The notes under the pieces are model-generated. The model saw only the letters and a program-made list of their open reading frames with translations, made no database searches and had not been told where the DNA came from. The position numbers and the translations under genes were made by a program. From Natronorubrum daqingense (lineage in GTDB: Archaea > Halobacteriota > Halobacteria > Halobacteriales > Natrialbaceae), in contig NZ_CP019327.1 of the NCBI RefSeq assembly GCF_001971705.1, forward strand, positions 2,418,001 to 2,482,000: a stretch of 64,000 bases of DNA, written 5' to 3'. Below, in pieces: positions 18,193 to 25,472 of this stretch (within the stretch, counting starts at the first letter, position 1; every line of letters starts with the position of its first letter).

Positions 18193-18250
18193 CTATCGGG
18201 CACGAAGTGGCGTATGCCTCCCAGTGAAACGAAAGAGGAGGCGTGACACA

Positions 18251-19180
18251 ATGAGCGACGTACGACAGCACGCGGACGACATACACGAGCAGTTTTCGGA
18301 CCACATCGACGTAAGCGTCGACGACGTCGAAGAGCGACTCGCAACGCTCGTCGATGAATACAAAGTACCGATCGACGAGGCACGCCGGAGCGTGACCAAC
18401 CACTACCTCGAGGAAGCCGGACTCGAGCGCGAAGACATCTCTCGCGGCGGCAGTGAGGCCGTCAACGTCGAGGACGTCGACGAACCCGAGGAGTGGATCG
18501 ATCTCACCGCAAAAGTCATCGAACTCTGGGACCCACGAAGCGACTCGGTCGCACAGGTCGGCTTGCTCGGCGATCCGACAGGCACGATCAAGTTCACCAA
18601 GTGGGCCAAATCGGACCTCCCCGCACTCGAGGAAGGTGGCGTCTACGACCTTCGAAACGTCGTCACCGACGAGTACCAGGGCCGGTACTCGGTCAAACTC
18701 AACTCGACGACGGTGATCGAAGAACGCGACGAAGAGATCGAAGTCGGCGACGACACGAGCGAGATCGAAGGCGCGCTCGTCGACATGCAAAGTGGCAGCG
18801 GTCTCATCAAGCGCTGTCCGAAGGAGGACTGTACGCGCGTCCTCCAGAATGGACGCTGTAACGAACACGGCGAGGTCGAAGGCGAGTTCGACCTCCGCAT
18901 CAAGGCCGTCGTCGACGACGGACTGGACGCCCACGAGGTCATCTTCGACAAGGAAGCCACCGAGGACCTGACGGGACTCTCCCTCGAGGAGGCCAAAGAG
19001 ATGGCGATGGACGCCCTCGATACGACCATCGTCGCCGACGAAATCTTGGACGATATCGTCGGGACCTACTACCGAATTGAGGGGCCGACGTTCGGCCGAT
19101 ACGTCCTCGCGGACGACGTCTCCGAACTCGACGGGCCGACAGATGCCGAGGAACTGCTGATCAAAGCGAGGTCGATGTAA
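18251..19180 (+). CDS. rpa3: Replication protein A, Rpa3-type single-stranded DNA-binding protein
   Basis: The 309 aa protein binds single-stranded DNA in replication and repair. The N-terminal helical domain (about 1-60) precedes an OB fold (about 75-165: WIDLTAKVIELWDPRSDSVAQVG). A zinc finger follows (CPKEDC then CNEH, about 195-220) and a C-terminal OB-like segment. The length near 310 aa and the partner gene directly downstream match haloarchaeal Rpa3 rather than the longer Rpa1. The next gene begins 2 bp after the stop. A TATA box and a clear ribosome site precede it. Confidence 0.85.
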   Translation: MSDVRQHADDIHEQFSDHIDVSVDDVEERLATLVDEYKVPIDEARRSVTNHYLEEAGLEREDISRGGSEAVNVEDVDEPEEWIDLTAKVIELWDPRSDSVAQVGLLGDPTGTIKFTKWAKSDLPALEEGGVYDLRNVVTDEYQGRYSVKLNSTTVIEERDEEIEVGDDTSEIEGALVDMQSGSGLIKRCPKEDCTRVLQNGRCNEHGEVEGEFDLRIKAVVDDGLDAHEVIFDKEATEDLTGLSLEEAKEMAMDALDTTIVADEILDDIVGTYYRIEGPTFGRYVLADDVSELDGPTDAEELLIKARSM

Positions 19181-19181
19181 C

Positions 19182-19823
19182 ATGAGCCAGTCAGAACTCA
19201 CCCGCGAAGTCGCACGTCGCGTCTTCGCCTCCGAATTCAACGATTCGACGTACACCTTCAAAGAGAGCGACGACGAGCGCGCGCCCAACTACGCGCTCTT
19301 GCCGACCGGTGACCGCGCGAACCGCGTGTTCATCGTCGGCACGCTCACCGAGACCGAAGACGTCGGCGACGAAAGCGAGTACTGGCGCGGCCGCGTCGTC
19401 GACCCGACCGGCACGTTCTTCGTCTACGCTGGCCAGTATCAGCCCGAAGCGGCCGCCGTGCTTCGCGACACGGAGCCGCCGGCGTACGTCGCAATCGTCG
19501 GAAAGCCACGCACCTACGAGACCGACGACGGCAGCGTCAACGTCTCCGTCCGACCCGAATCGATCGCAGTCGTCGACGACGCGACGCGCGACCGCTGGGT
19601 CGTCGAATGCGCCGAACGGACGATCGATCGAATCGAATCGTTCGAGGCGTGGGAAGCCGAGCAAGAGGCTCCCGAGAGCGGGTCGACGGCACCCACCAAC
19701 GAGTACGCCCAGATGGCACGCGAACGTTACGACTCGCCGGTCGTCAACTACCGCAACGACGTGATTCAGGCACTCGAGCAACTCGAGGACGCCGACACAG
19801 AAGACGCCGAAGCACCGGCCTAA
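19182..19823 (+). CDS. rpap3: Rpa-associated protein (Rpap3-type, COG3390)
   Basis: The 213 aa protein begins TREVARRVFASEFNDSTYTFKES and contains an OB-like core (RVFIVGTLTETEDVG, YWRGRVVDPTGTFFVYAGQYQPEA). In haloarchaea such proteins are encoded directly downstream of, and bind to, the matching Rpa. Its start codon lies 2 bp after the rpa3 stop, so the two are surely one transcript. The C-terminal third is acidic and probably flexible. Confidence 0.85.
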   Translation: MSQSELTREVARRVFASEFNDSTYTFKESDDERAPNYALLPTGDRANRVFIVGTLTETEDVGDESEYWRGRVVDPTGTFFVYAGQYQPEAAAVLRDTEPPAYVAIVGKPRTYETDDGSVNVSVRPESIAVVDDATRDRWVVECAERTIDRIESFEAWEAEQEAPESGSTAPTNEYAQMARERYDSPVVNYRNDVIQALEQLEDADTEDAEAPA

Positions 19824-19915
19824 TCGGCCGGCCACGGAACCATTTTCCCGACGTATTTCGCCGTCTGCAAGCCGCCAGCACAGCCATTACCCTTCTCGAG
19901 CGACTAGACGGGTGT

Positions 19916-20404
19916 ATGACGGAGACAGACGATTCCACCGACGACGGCGACGACCGCGCACGACTCGTCGGAACGAACCACGTCGCACTCGAGGTCGGCG
20001 ACATCGACGCAGCCCTCGAGTTCTACGAGTCGGTGTTCGCGTTCGACCTCAGAAGCCGCGGCGAGACGAAGGCGTTCATCGACATGGGAGATCAGTTCAT
20101 CGCGCTGGCCGAGACCGATGGTGCAAGCGAGACGAGCGATGACGCCCGTCACTTCGGCCTCGTCGTCGACGATGCGGACCGAGTCGCTGCTCGGGTCGAC
20201 GCGCTCGATATCGAGTTGCTGGACGTACCGGGTCTCGAGTTCCACGATCCGTGGGGGAATCGGATACAGATCGTCGACTACGAGGAGATCCAGTTCACGA
20301 AAGCAGACCACGTCCTCGAGGGGATGGACCTCGACGACCTCGAGAAGACCGACGGTGCGATCGACGAGCTCGCGGAGAAAGGACTCAGTCCCGACGACGG
20401 GTGA
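19916..20404 (+). CDS. VOC (glyoxalase/bleomycin resistance) superfamily protein
   Basis: The 162 aa protein has one pair of VOC motifs. These are GTNHVALEVGDIDAALEFYESVF with a metal-ligand His, DDARHFGLVVDD with the second His, and FHDPWGNRIQIVDY with the closing Glu-equivalent region. A C-terminal helical tail (about 125-162) follows. It is likely a metal-dependent dimeric enzyme or binding protein; the substrate is unknown. The ATG at 19916 gives the acidic N terminus typical of secondary haloarchaeal starts. Confidence 0.8.
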   Translation: MTETDDSTDDGDDRARLVGTNHVALEVGDIDAALEFYESVFAFDLRSRGETKAFIDMGDQFIALAETDGASETSDDARHFGLVVDDADRVAARVDALDIELLDVPGLEFHDPWGNRIQIVDYEEIQFTKADHVLEGMDLDDLEKTDGAIDELAEKGLSPDDG

Positions 20405-20510
20405 GTGACAGGGTCGGGTTTCGAGCGCCCGTTATCGAGTCAGCCCTCGAGTTAGCACTACGACACCGTCTGACGAAGCGTTAAGTGTCATGAGCGACGA
20501 ATAGGTGACA

Positions 20511-20930
20511 ATGGGCAACAAGAACAAGACCATCTCGTTTCGGGTGAACGAGGACGCGTTCGCAGCGCTCCAGGATATCGCCGAGGAGCGCGACATCTCG
20601 TTGTCCGCGGTCTTCCGGGATTACGTCGACTTGCTCGTCGAGCACGACGGTCAGGTCGTCGTCGTCCCCGAGGACGAACTCAAGGCGAGGGCCGCGACCG
20701 AAACCGACGGCGAGGACGGCGACCGAACGTTCCCGCCGAGCGTCGAGGTTCCAAAGAGTTTCATCCGCGAACACGAGCGCCTCGAACTCGAGGCCGACCA
20801 CCTCCGCGAACAACTCGACGAGTACAAATCCTACGTCACGGAGCTTCAGGACCGACTCGAGGAGGAAGAAGACGAAGTGCTCTTGCTCGACGAGTTAGAC
20901 GACGAAGACGAGTCTTACCAGTTGCGCTAA
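20511..20930 (+). CDS. Ribbon-helix-helix (CopG-like) DNA-binding protein with coiled coil
   Basis: The 139 aa protein has an N-terminal RHH motif (KTISFRVNEDAFAALQDIAEERDISLSAVFRDYVDLL-like, residues 5-42). An acidic linker and a predicted coiled coil at about 85-125 (LELEADHLREQLDEYKSYV) follow. It probably dimerises and binds DNA as a regulator or nucleoid-type protein. A GTG two codons upstream (20505) is an alternative start. Confidence 0.75.
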   Translation: MGNKNKTISFRVNEDAFAALQDIAEERDISLSAVFRDYVDLLVEHDGQVVVVPEDELKARAATETDGEDGDRTFPPSVEVPKSFIREHERLELEADHLREQLDEYKSYVTELQDRLEEEEDEVLLLDELDDEDESYQLR

Positions 20931-20963
20931 CATCGACTTACACTCACGCTAACGTCGATTTAC
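20925..20963. repeat. Imperfect 17-bp direct repeat after the RHH gene
   Basis: CGCTAACATCGACTTAC (20925-20941) and CGCTAACGTCGATTTAC (20947-20963) are tandem copies with a 22-bp period. They overlap the RHH stop codon. They could be a short duplication; no function is evident. Confidence 0.6.
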
Positions 20964-21002
20964 TGCACGTATTGTCACCGGAAAGCCGGATCGGAGCCGA
21001 AG

Positions 21003-21458
21003 TTAGCGGGTGAGATTCCGTTTCTCGCGTCGAATGTCGTCGTGTGCCTCGTCTGCACCTTCGACCCGGGCGAGTCCCTCCGCGGCCTCGAGCGTCCGGA
21101 CGCCATTGTCGAGAAACGAGAGGACGTCGCCGGGATAGGCGTAAACCATGTAGTCGTCGGTCATCACGTCGACGATGGCGTCGGGACCTAATCCTTGCGC
21201 GCGTAACTCGAGGAGGTACTGGATGAACTTTCGCTCCGGGCACCCACAGTAGGGATTGTTGTCACAGCCACAGTCGAGGAAGTCCTCGGTGAAATCGAGT
21301 ACGCGATCACGGGTCGCGTCGTCGAGTTTCTCGAGGCCCTGGCCCTGGAAGAGCATATCCAGCGTCGCTCCTTTGAACGCCCCCTTCGGAATGTTCGTCT
21401 CGAGCTGAGAGCTCAGCTGTCGGTGGTTCTTGACGTAGATTTTGTCGGTGATGGCCAC
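21003..21458 (-). CDS. DUF5814-like Cys-rich protein
   Basis: The 151 aa protein begins AITDKIYVKNHRQLSSQLETN and contains a Cys cluster LDCGCDNNPYCGCPERKF (about 72-89). The cluster has five Cys and probably holds zinc or a cluster. The rest is helical (LLELRAQGLGPDAIVDVMTDDYM). This pattern is the module I know as DUF5814, which is found next to or fused with archaeal Ski2-like helicases. Here it stands alone. A nucleic-acid role is inferred from that association only. Confidence 0.65.
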   Translation of the reverse strand: MAITDKIYVKNHRQLSSQLETNIPKGAFKGATLDMLFQGQGLEKLDDATRDRVLDFTEDFLDCGCDNNPYCGCPERKFIQYLLELRAQGLGPDAIVDVMTDDYMVYAYPGDVLSFLDNGVRTLEAAEGLARVEGADEAHDDIRREKRNLTR

Positions 21459-21578
21459 GCGTTGGCGTTGCTATGACCTGTGTGCCGAAAAACGTCCCGA
21501 TCAGAAGCGGTTGAATCGGAGAACTACGGGTGAAATCGCGGTACGGACTCGCACGAATGTCCCCTCGAGTCGTAACGT

Positions 21579-21586
21579 ATTTTAGT
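21579..21586 (+). promoter_or_regulatory. Possible TATA element of tRNA-His
   Basis: TATTTTAG lies about 31-38 nt upstream of the tRNA-His 5' end, in the usual place for an archaeal tRNA promoter. Confidence 0.4.
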
Positions 21587-21616
21587 CTAACCGCTCCTAA
21601 ATCAGTCTGCACACGT

Positions 21617-21689
21617 GTCCGGGTTGGGGTAGTGGTTATCCTTCAGCCTTGTGGAGGCTGAGACGCGGGTTCGATTCTCGCACCCGGAC
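21617..21689 (+). tRNA. tRNA-His (GTG)
   Basis: The anticodon loop TTGTGGA in the stem CAGCC/GGCTG gives GTG. The acceptor stem TCCGGGT (21618-21624) pairs with ACCCGGA (21682-21688). The extra G at 21617 faces C73 at 21689, the G-1:C73 pair that marks tRNA-His. A T-rich run follows. Two further copies of its T-arm plus acceptor end lie downstream. Confidence 0.95.
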
Positions 21690-21723
21690 TTTTTCGCGAC
21701 GAACGAAGTGAAGAGCGGAAAAG
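21689..21723 (+). other. Hairpin 1 of the His array, first unit (degenerate)
   Basis: CTTTTTCGC (21689-21697) pairs with GCGGAAAAG (21715-21723) with one G-U. The 17-nt loop contains GACGAACGAAGTGAA, a diverged form of the loop seen in the other hairpins. Confidence 0.5.
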
Positions 21724-21915
21724 CCGGACGGCGAGATCGAACCAGAGAGTAAAGCGAACGAAGTGAGCGGAACGACCGCGGTTCGATTCTCGCACCCGGA
21801 CTTTCTGCGGCGAACAAATACGTGAGCCACAGGAATCCGCAGAGAATCGAACGAGACGAGTCGTGCGCAGCGCCAGCGAGGACGTCTCGGCATTGTTCGA
21901 TTCTCGCACCCGGAC
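21690..21915 (+). repeat. tRNA-His tail repeat array (two extra 3'-end copies)
   Basis: The last 22 bp of tRNA-His (21668-21689) recur exactly at 21780-21801, and 21 bp of them at 21895-21915, giving units of 112 and 114 bp. Each unit holds a hairpin just after the tRNA end, then a segment complementary to the T-arm (ATCGAACC at 21736-21743; AGAATCGAAC at 21843-21852), then the new T-arm copy. AGAATCGAAC is a perfect inverse of GTTCGATTCT at 21895-21904. The second spacer also has the core GCGCAGCG (21865-21872) seen in the Val array. No complete second tRNA is present. Confidence 0.85.
21802..21835 (+). other. Hairpin 1 of the His array, second unit
   Basis: TTTCTGCGGC (21802-21811) pairs with GCCACAGGAA (21826-21835), allowing two non-Watson-Crick positions. 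The loop is GAACAAATACGTGA. A competing perfect pairing CTGCGG/CCGCAG (21805-21810 with 21837-21842) is also possible. Confidence 0.65.
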
Positions 21916-22021
21916 AGTAAGTGCGACATATACTCGAGTTAACGAACCGATCAGCGTCAGCGACCAACCCCACCCAGCCGAGACCGAGAAGCCAATATCA
22001 CTACCGTCGTCCGAGCGAGTA

Positions 22022-22189
22022 ATGACACAAACGGAGGGACCGTTCACCTGCGAGATGTGCGACGCGACGGTGACGATGCGGGACGCCCGTCGGAGCAAAC
22101 CGATGGGCGACCTCGATCCGATGGCGTGGCAGACGCTGTGTTGTCCTCACTGCGGCTCGAGGCTGCGAACGGTCTACGTCGGCGGGTAA
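22022..22189 (+). CDS. Small zinc-finger protein
   Basis: The 55 aa protein has two CxxC pairs: CEMC at residues 10-13 and CPHC near 42-45. These suggest one zinc ribbon. Small haloarchaeal zinc-finger proteins of this sort are common and several affect motility or biofilm, but nothing here assigns a role. The ATG at 22022 was chosen because upstream codons run into the His repeat array. It ends at the aldo/keto reductase stop, convergently. Confidence 0.7.
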   Translation: MTQTEGPFTCEMCDATVTMRDARRSKPMGDLDPMAWQTLCCPHCGSRLRTVYVGG

Positions 22190-23050
22190 TCACTCGCCGG
22201 CCTCGGTCAGTCGCTGTACGTCTTCGTCCGCGAGCGAGAGTTGTGAGGCTTCGACGTTCGACTCGAGGTGCTCCGGATCCGACGTTCCCGGAATCGGGAG
22301 GATAACGTCGGAGCGCTCGAGGAGCCACGCCAGTCCGATCTGGCGTCGGGTCGCGTCGTAGTCGTCGGCGATCTCGTCCACGAGGTCGCCGTGTTCGTCC
22401 AAATCCTCGGCGTCGATCGGTGCCCACGGAATGAACCCGATGTCGTTGTCTTCGCAGACCTCGAGTACGTCCGCGTTCGATCGGTCGTCCAGGTTGAACC
22501 GGTTCTGAACGGTGGCAACGTCGACGTGCTCGCGGGCCGTCTCGAGTTGGTCGACAGAGACGTTGCTGACGCCGACCTGATCGACGAGGCCCTCGTCCTG
22601 GAGTTCGGCGAACGTCTGGATCGAGTCCTCGAACGACGTGTCGGGGTCGGGTCGGTGGAACTGATAGAGATCGATGGTGTCCGTTCGGAGTCGATCGAGG
22701 GACGCGAGCACCTGATTACGAATGTAGTCTGGCTCGCCGTGGGGGATCCAGTCGCTCTCGCGATTTCGGAGGAGGCCGGCTTTCGTCGCCACCAGCACGT
22801 CGTCTGGATCACCGATCGTCTCCCCGATGAGGCGTTCGCTGACCCCCGGCCCGTAGGAATCTGCGGTGTCGATGAAGTCGATTCCGCACTCGAGTGCCCG
22901 CTCGAGGACCGTGCGAGCAGTGGCTTCGTCCTCGGGCGGGCCGATGATCTCTTCGCCACAGAGGCGCATCGCGCCGAATCCCAGTCGGTGGATCGTGGTG
23001 TCGCCGATGTCGAAGGTGTCGCTCTCGTTCGTAATCGACTCGCTACTCAT
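22190..23050 (-). CDS. Aldo/keto reductase
   Basis: The 286 aa protein is an NAD(P)H-dependent oxidoreductase with a TIM barrel. The catalytic tetrad is visible: Asp and Tyr in DTADSYGPG, Lys in VATKAGL, and His in DLYQFHRPDP. The C-terminal GTSDPEHLESNVEAS binds the cofactor. The substrate is unknown. The start at 23050 gives MSSESITNESDTFDIGDTTIHRLGFG, the family N terminus. Confidence 0.88.
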   Translation of the reverse strand: MSSESITNESDTFDIGDTTIHRLGFGAMRLCGEEIIGPPEDEATARTVLERALECGIDFIDTADSYGPGVSERLIGETIGDPDDVLVATKAGLLRNRESDWIPHGEPDYIRNQVLASLDRLRTDTIDLYQFHRPDPDTSFEDSIQTFAELQDEGLVDQVGVSNVSVDQLETAREHVDVATVQNRFNLDDRSNADVLEVCEDNDIGFIPWAPIDAEDLDEHGDLVDEIADDYDATRRQIGLAWLLERSDVILPIPGTSDPEHLESNVEASQLSLADEDVQRLTEAGE

Positions 23051-23190
23051 GGACGATACGACTGGGAGGGAACGCATAACCGTTGGGCGTTCAGCTGCAG
23101 CCACGGTCGTCACAGCGGGCTCTCGAGCAGAAACTTAGATGGATGTGAAGGCGAATTCACCGAAGTGAGAAACGGTCGATACGGACGGAA

Positions 23191-23502
23191 TCACGTGACG
23201 AAGGGGCTGGCTCGCTGCAATCCAGTCCAGATCACAGCCGTCAAACCACCCGTAATGAGGAGCGAGTATCCGGCGTAGAGCCCGAACAGACCGGTAATGG
23301 CACAGGTCGTACCTGTACACGTCCGGTCGAACGCAGGCCATATCCACCCGATGGGAGCGACGAATAACTCGAGTGACGAGAGCGGATACACCAGAAACGA
23401 GAGAATGGGGCCGAGGAACACCACACCGAAGATCGCCGCGAATAACACCGGCTTCCCGATCGATGGTGCTCCCTTCGATTCAGTCCCACCGAAATCGCTC
23501 AT
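23191..23502 (-). CDS. Small membrane protein of unknown function
   Basis: The 103 aa protein has three hydrophobic segments (about 18-40, 42-55 and 66-92). Two Cys residues lie in the loop between them (RTCTGTTCAITG). An N-terminal Ser/Gly-rich tail of about 15 residues is cytoplasmic or exposed. No family is recognised. Confidence 0.55.
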   Translation of the reverse strand: MSDFGGTESKGAPSIGKPVLFAAIFGVVFLGPILSFLVYPLSSLELFVAPIGWIWPAFDRTCTGTTCAITGLFGLYAGYSLLITGGLTAVIWTGLQRASPFVT

Positions 23503-23659
23503 AGACAGTTCTAGTTATTCTTCTCACAAGTGCTTTCTGTAATTGCCGACGTGTCTCAGTTCGAAGCCGTCGGTGGCTAGAGAACAGTACCGACGATAAT
23601 CGGGTGGGTCGTGTTTCGCTCGAGTGTTTTCGCCGGATGGAAGTCGCGTGAAAAAGCCA

Positions 23660-23784
23660 TACCGCCTCCCGGATTTGAACCGAAGGAAGACAGTCCTGCT
23701 CGCTTCGCTGTGCGGGCTGTGACTTCCAGGGTTCAAATCCGATCAGATGGATTTCTCTCGCTCACGGGTTGTTCGCGAGAGAAA
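23660..23784 (-). repeat. tRNA-Phe tail repeat unit
   Basis: On the minus strand the 22-bp T-arm plus acceptor end of tRNA-Phe (23785-23806) recurs at 23660-23681 with a single change, giving a unit of 125 bp. Between them lie a hairpin next to the tRNA end and a second, larger inverted repeat: GGTTCAAATCC at 23730-23740 against GGATTTGAACC at 23671-23681. The core CGCTGTGC (23706-23713, GCACAGCG on the sense strand) matches the cores of the His and Val units. The change converts C72 of the acceptor end to T. Confidence 0.85.
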
Positions 23785-23785
23785 T
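23751..23785 (-). other. Hairpin 1 of the Phe array
   Basis: An 11-bp perfect inverted repeat, ATTTCTCTCGC (23751-23761) and GCGAGAGAAAT (23775-23785), encloses 13 nt. On the tRNA-sense strand the loop is GAACAACCCGTGA. The hairpin begins at the discriminator base of tRNA-Phe. Confidence 0.8.
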
Positions 23786-23858
23786 GCCGCCTCCCGGATT
23801 TGAACCGGGGACAGCTCGATCTTCAGTCGAGTGCTCTCCCAGTCTGAGCTAAGGCGGC
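23785..23858 (-). tRNA. tRNA-Phe (GAA)
   Basis: On the minus strand the acceptor stem GCCGCCT (23852-23858) pairs with AGGCGGC (23786-23792), and the discriminator is A at 23785. The anticodon loop CTGAAGA in the stem CTCGA/TCGAG gives GAA. The T-arm is GGTTCAAATCC. No intron is present. An incomplete copy of its 3' end follows downstream. Confidence 0.95.
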
Positions 23859-24081
23859 TCACTCTCACATCCGTCGATCGTATAAAAAAGGATTTCGAAT
23901 CGGAGATCCAAATCGTGTGAGGAAGTACCATCCAAAAAGTGTGGAGGAACTTCGCGAGTAAGCGTTTGTATCGGACAGAAACGTAGACCATACTATCACA
24001 TTCATCAGCTATTCACCGTAGTCTGTTGGATTTCAGGATATTCAAGACACCCTTTTCAGGTCTGGTGGGTAATACTATGTT

Positions 24082-24528
24082 ATGGATGCACTTACCTCGA
24101 GTCAGGGGGAGCAAGAACTCTCTGCAGACACCATCCTCGAGTTGCTGGCTAACCGCCGGCGACGGTACCTCCTCTACGCGCTGCGGGGCCAGGAACATCC
24201 GATCGAGTTGTCGACGTTAGCCGAGCAGGTCGCTGGGTGGGAACACGACGTGCCGCCGGAGGAGGTCGCAAAAAACGAGTACAAGAGCGTCTACGTCTCG
24301 TCGGTACAGTGTCACGTCCCGAAACTGGCCGACGCAGGCGTCGTCGACCACGACGAAGAGAATCACACCGTGGTGCTCGCAAGCAATTTCACGCAACTCG
24401 AGCCCTACCTCCGCGTCGTCATCAAGGACGAACCAGAAAATTCGATGTTACACGCCGCACTCGAGCAAGAATCCGGTGAGGGCTTGCTGGGCCAGATTCG
24501 AGAGAACGTGGCTCGATTGAAGCATTAA
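24082..24528 (+). CDS. Winged-helix DUF7344 protein
   Basis: The 148 aa protein has a predicted winged helix. It includes SADTILELLANRRRRYLLYALRG (about 14-36), the recognition region LAEQVAGWE, a long insertion EVAKNEYKSVYVSSVQCHVPKLADAGVVDHD, and the wing (HTVVLASN). This is the DUF7344 pattern common in haloarchaeal regulators. It likely binds DNA as a dimer; the target is unknown. No partner gene is adjacent. Confidence 0.75.
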   Translation: MDALTSSQGEQELSADTILELLANRRRRYLLYALRGQEHPIELSTLAEQVAGWEHDVPPEEVAKNEYKSVYVSSVQCHVPKLADAGVVDHDEENHTVVLASNFTQLEPYLRVVIKDEPENSMLHAALEQESGEGLLGQIRENVARLKH

Positions 24529-24889
24529 CGACCGAATGAGCAGATCGGAGACGGAATCGACACCGGATGACTCGAGGGGTAGTGGGGGGCTGGTTTTCGG
24601 AAGCGTTCGCGGTTGAGTTCCTCACACATCGGATACGTATCGAACGCTAAAGGACGTGTCTGCGAGTCGAAGAACCGCCGTTCGTAGTCTCGAGTTACTT
24701 CGAGTGAATAGTATCACGACTGGACGAACTGATCTACACTGACGTGGACGTGATTGAACTCGTCGCTCAGCCATCAATACTCGGACTAGCCAGTTGCACT
24801 TTCGGACACTATCACTGGTTACCCCGGAGAGCGAATCGTTCGGGTGTGCGTAACTAACCACGCCCGCCATCACAGAATCGACGAGAACG
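24529..24889. other. Gene-free stretch of about 360 bp
   Basis: No convincing gene, hairpin or repeat was found here. Base composition is a little more AT-rich than in the coding neighbours. It lies between the DUF7344 gene and a decayed gene, within the accessory segment that holds the three tRNA arrays. Confidence 0.5.
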
Positions 24890-25251
24890 ATGCTGGAGTC
24901 TCGAGACGACGATCGGTTTCGTCCGACGCCCGTCCAGGAGGAGTGGAACCCACAGTCGATGGACGGAGTCGTCGGCGTGCGAATCGAGGCAGATCCGAAT
25001 GGCGAATCGTCGTCCACAGAGTGGCTCTGGTCTTCGCGGTGGCTCGACGCCGTCGCAAAACGATAGCGGACGTGGTCTACGTTGCGTGGACGGCGATTGT
25101 GATCCTCGAGTGACTATTCGCCGTGATCTTCGGTGTGCTTGTCTCACGGTACGGGCAGGTCGAACGGTTTCTGAAGCCTCTCGAGTTCGGTGCAGATTCT
25201 CGAGAATCGGTTCCTCAAGAGCGCGAGCGAGGTTGTTCGCCATCAAAATAG
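24890..25251 (+). pseudogene. Decayed small membrane-protein gene
   Basis: From ATG 24890 one frame reads 58 acidic, protein-like residues (MLESRDDDRFRPTPVQEEWN to WSSRWLDAVAKR) and stops at 25066. Shifting frame at the AAAA run near 25058 gives TIADVVYVAWTAIVILE, then a TGA at 25111, then LFAVIFGVLVSRYGQVERFL and onward to a TAG at 25251. The hydrophobic segments join well across both breaks. One frameshift plus one in-frame stop therefore explain the region as a broken gene of about 120 codons. Its end overlaps the last Val repeat copy. Family not recognised. Confidence 0.4.
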
Positions 25252-25471
25252 GCTCGGGCGGGTTCGCACCGAAATCAGACGTGCTCGCGACGCTGCGCGC
25301 GACTGATAGGGTTCGAACCGCCCTTACGACAGATTTCTGCCGCTCACGAATTGTTCGCGGCAGAAATATGGGCTCGGGCGGGTTCGAACCACGGTCGGAG
25401 CAAGCTCCTCCCTGATTTGAACCCGGCACTCGCATACATTTCTCTGGTTCACTGGTTGTTCGCCGGAGAAA
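25249..25471 (-). repeat. tRNA-Val tail repeat array (two extra 3'-end copies)
   Basis: The 24-bp 3' end of tRNA-Val (25472-25495) recurs exactly at 25369-25392. A 22-bp form with two changes lies at 25249-25270. The units are 103 and 120 bp. Each has the hairpin next to the preceding tRNA end and a T-arm-like inverse segment (GATTTGAACCCG at 25414-25425; GGGTTCGAACCG at 25309-25320). The second unit carries the shared core CGCTGCGC at 25291-25298. The terminal copy has the same C72-to-T change as the Phe copy. A further loop-like piece follows at about 25231-25240. Confidence 0.85.
25333..25367 (-). other. Hairpin 1 of the Val array, second unit
   Basis: A perfect 11-bp inverted repeat, ATTTCTGCCGC (25333-25343) and GCGGCAGAAAT (25357-25367), encloses 13 nt. 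On the tRNA-sense strand the loop is GAACAATTCGTGA. Confidence 0.8.
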
Positions 25472-25472
25472 T
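25438..25472 (-). other. Hairpin 1 of the Val array, first unit
   Basis: ATTTCTCTGG (25438-25447) and CCGGAGAAAT (25463-25472) pair with one mismatch or wobble. The sense-strand loop includes GAACAACCAGTGA. It starts at the discriminator base of tRNA-Val. Confidence 0.75.

Noticed and set aside
21863-22021. N-terminal extension of the small zinc-finger protein
   Set aside because: The extension would be read from the His tail repeat and its spacer; the ATG at 22022 gives the normal short protein.
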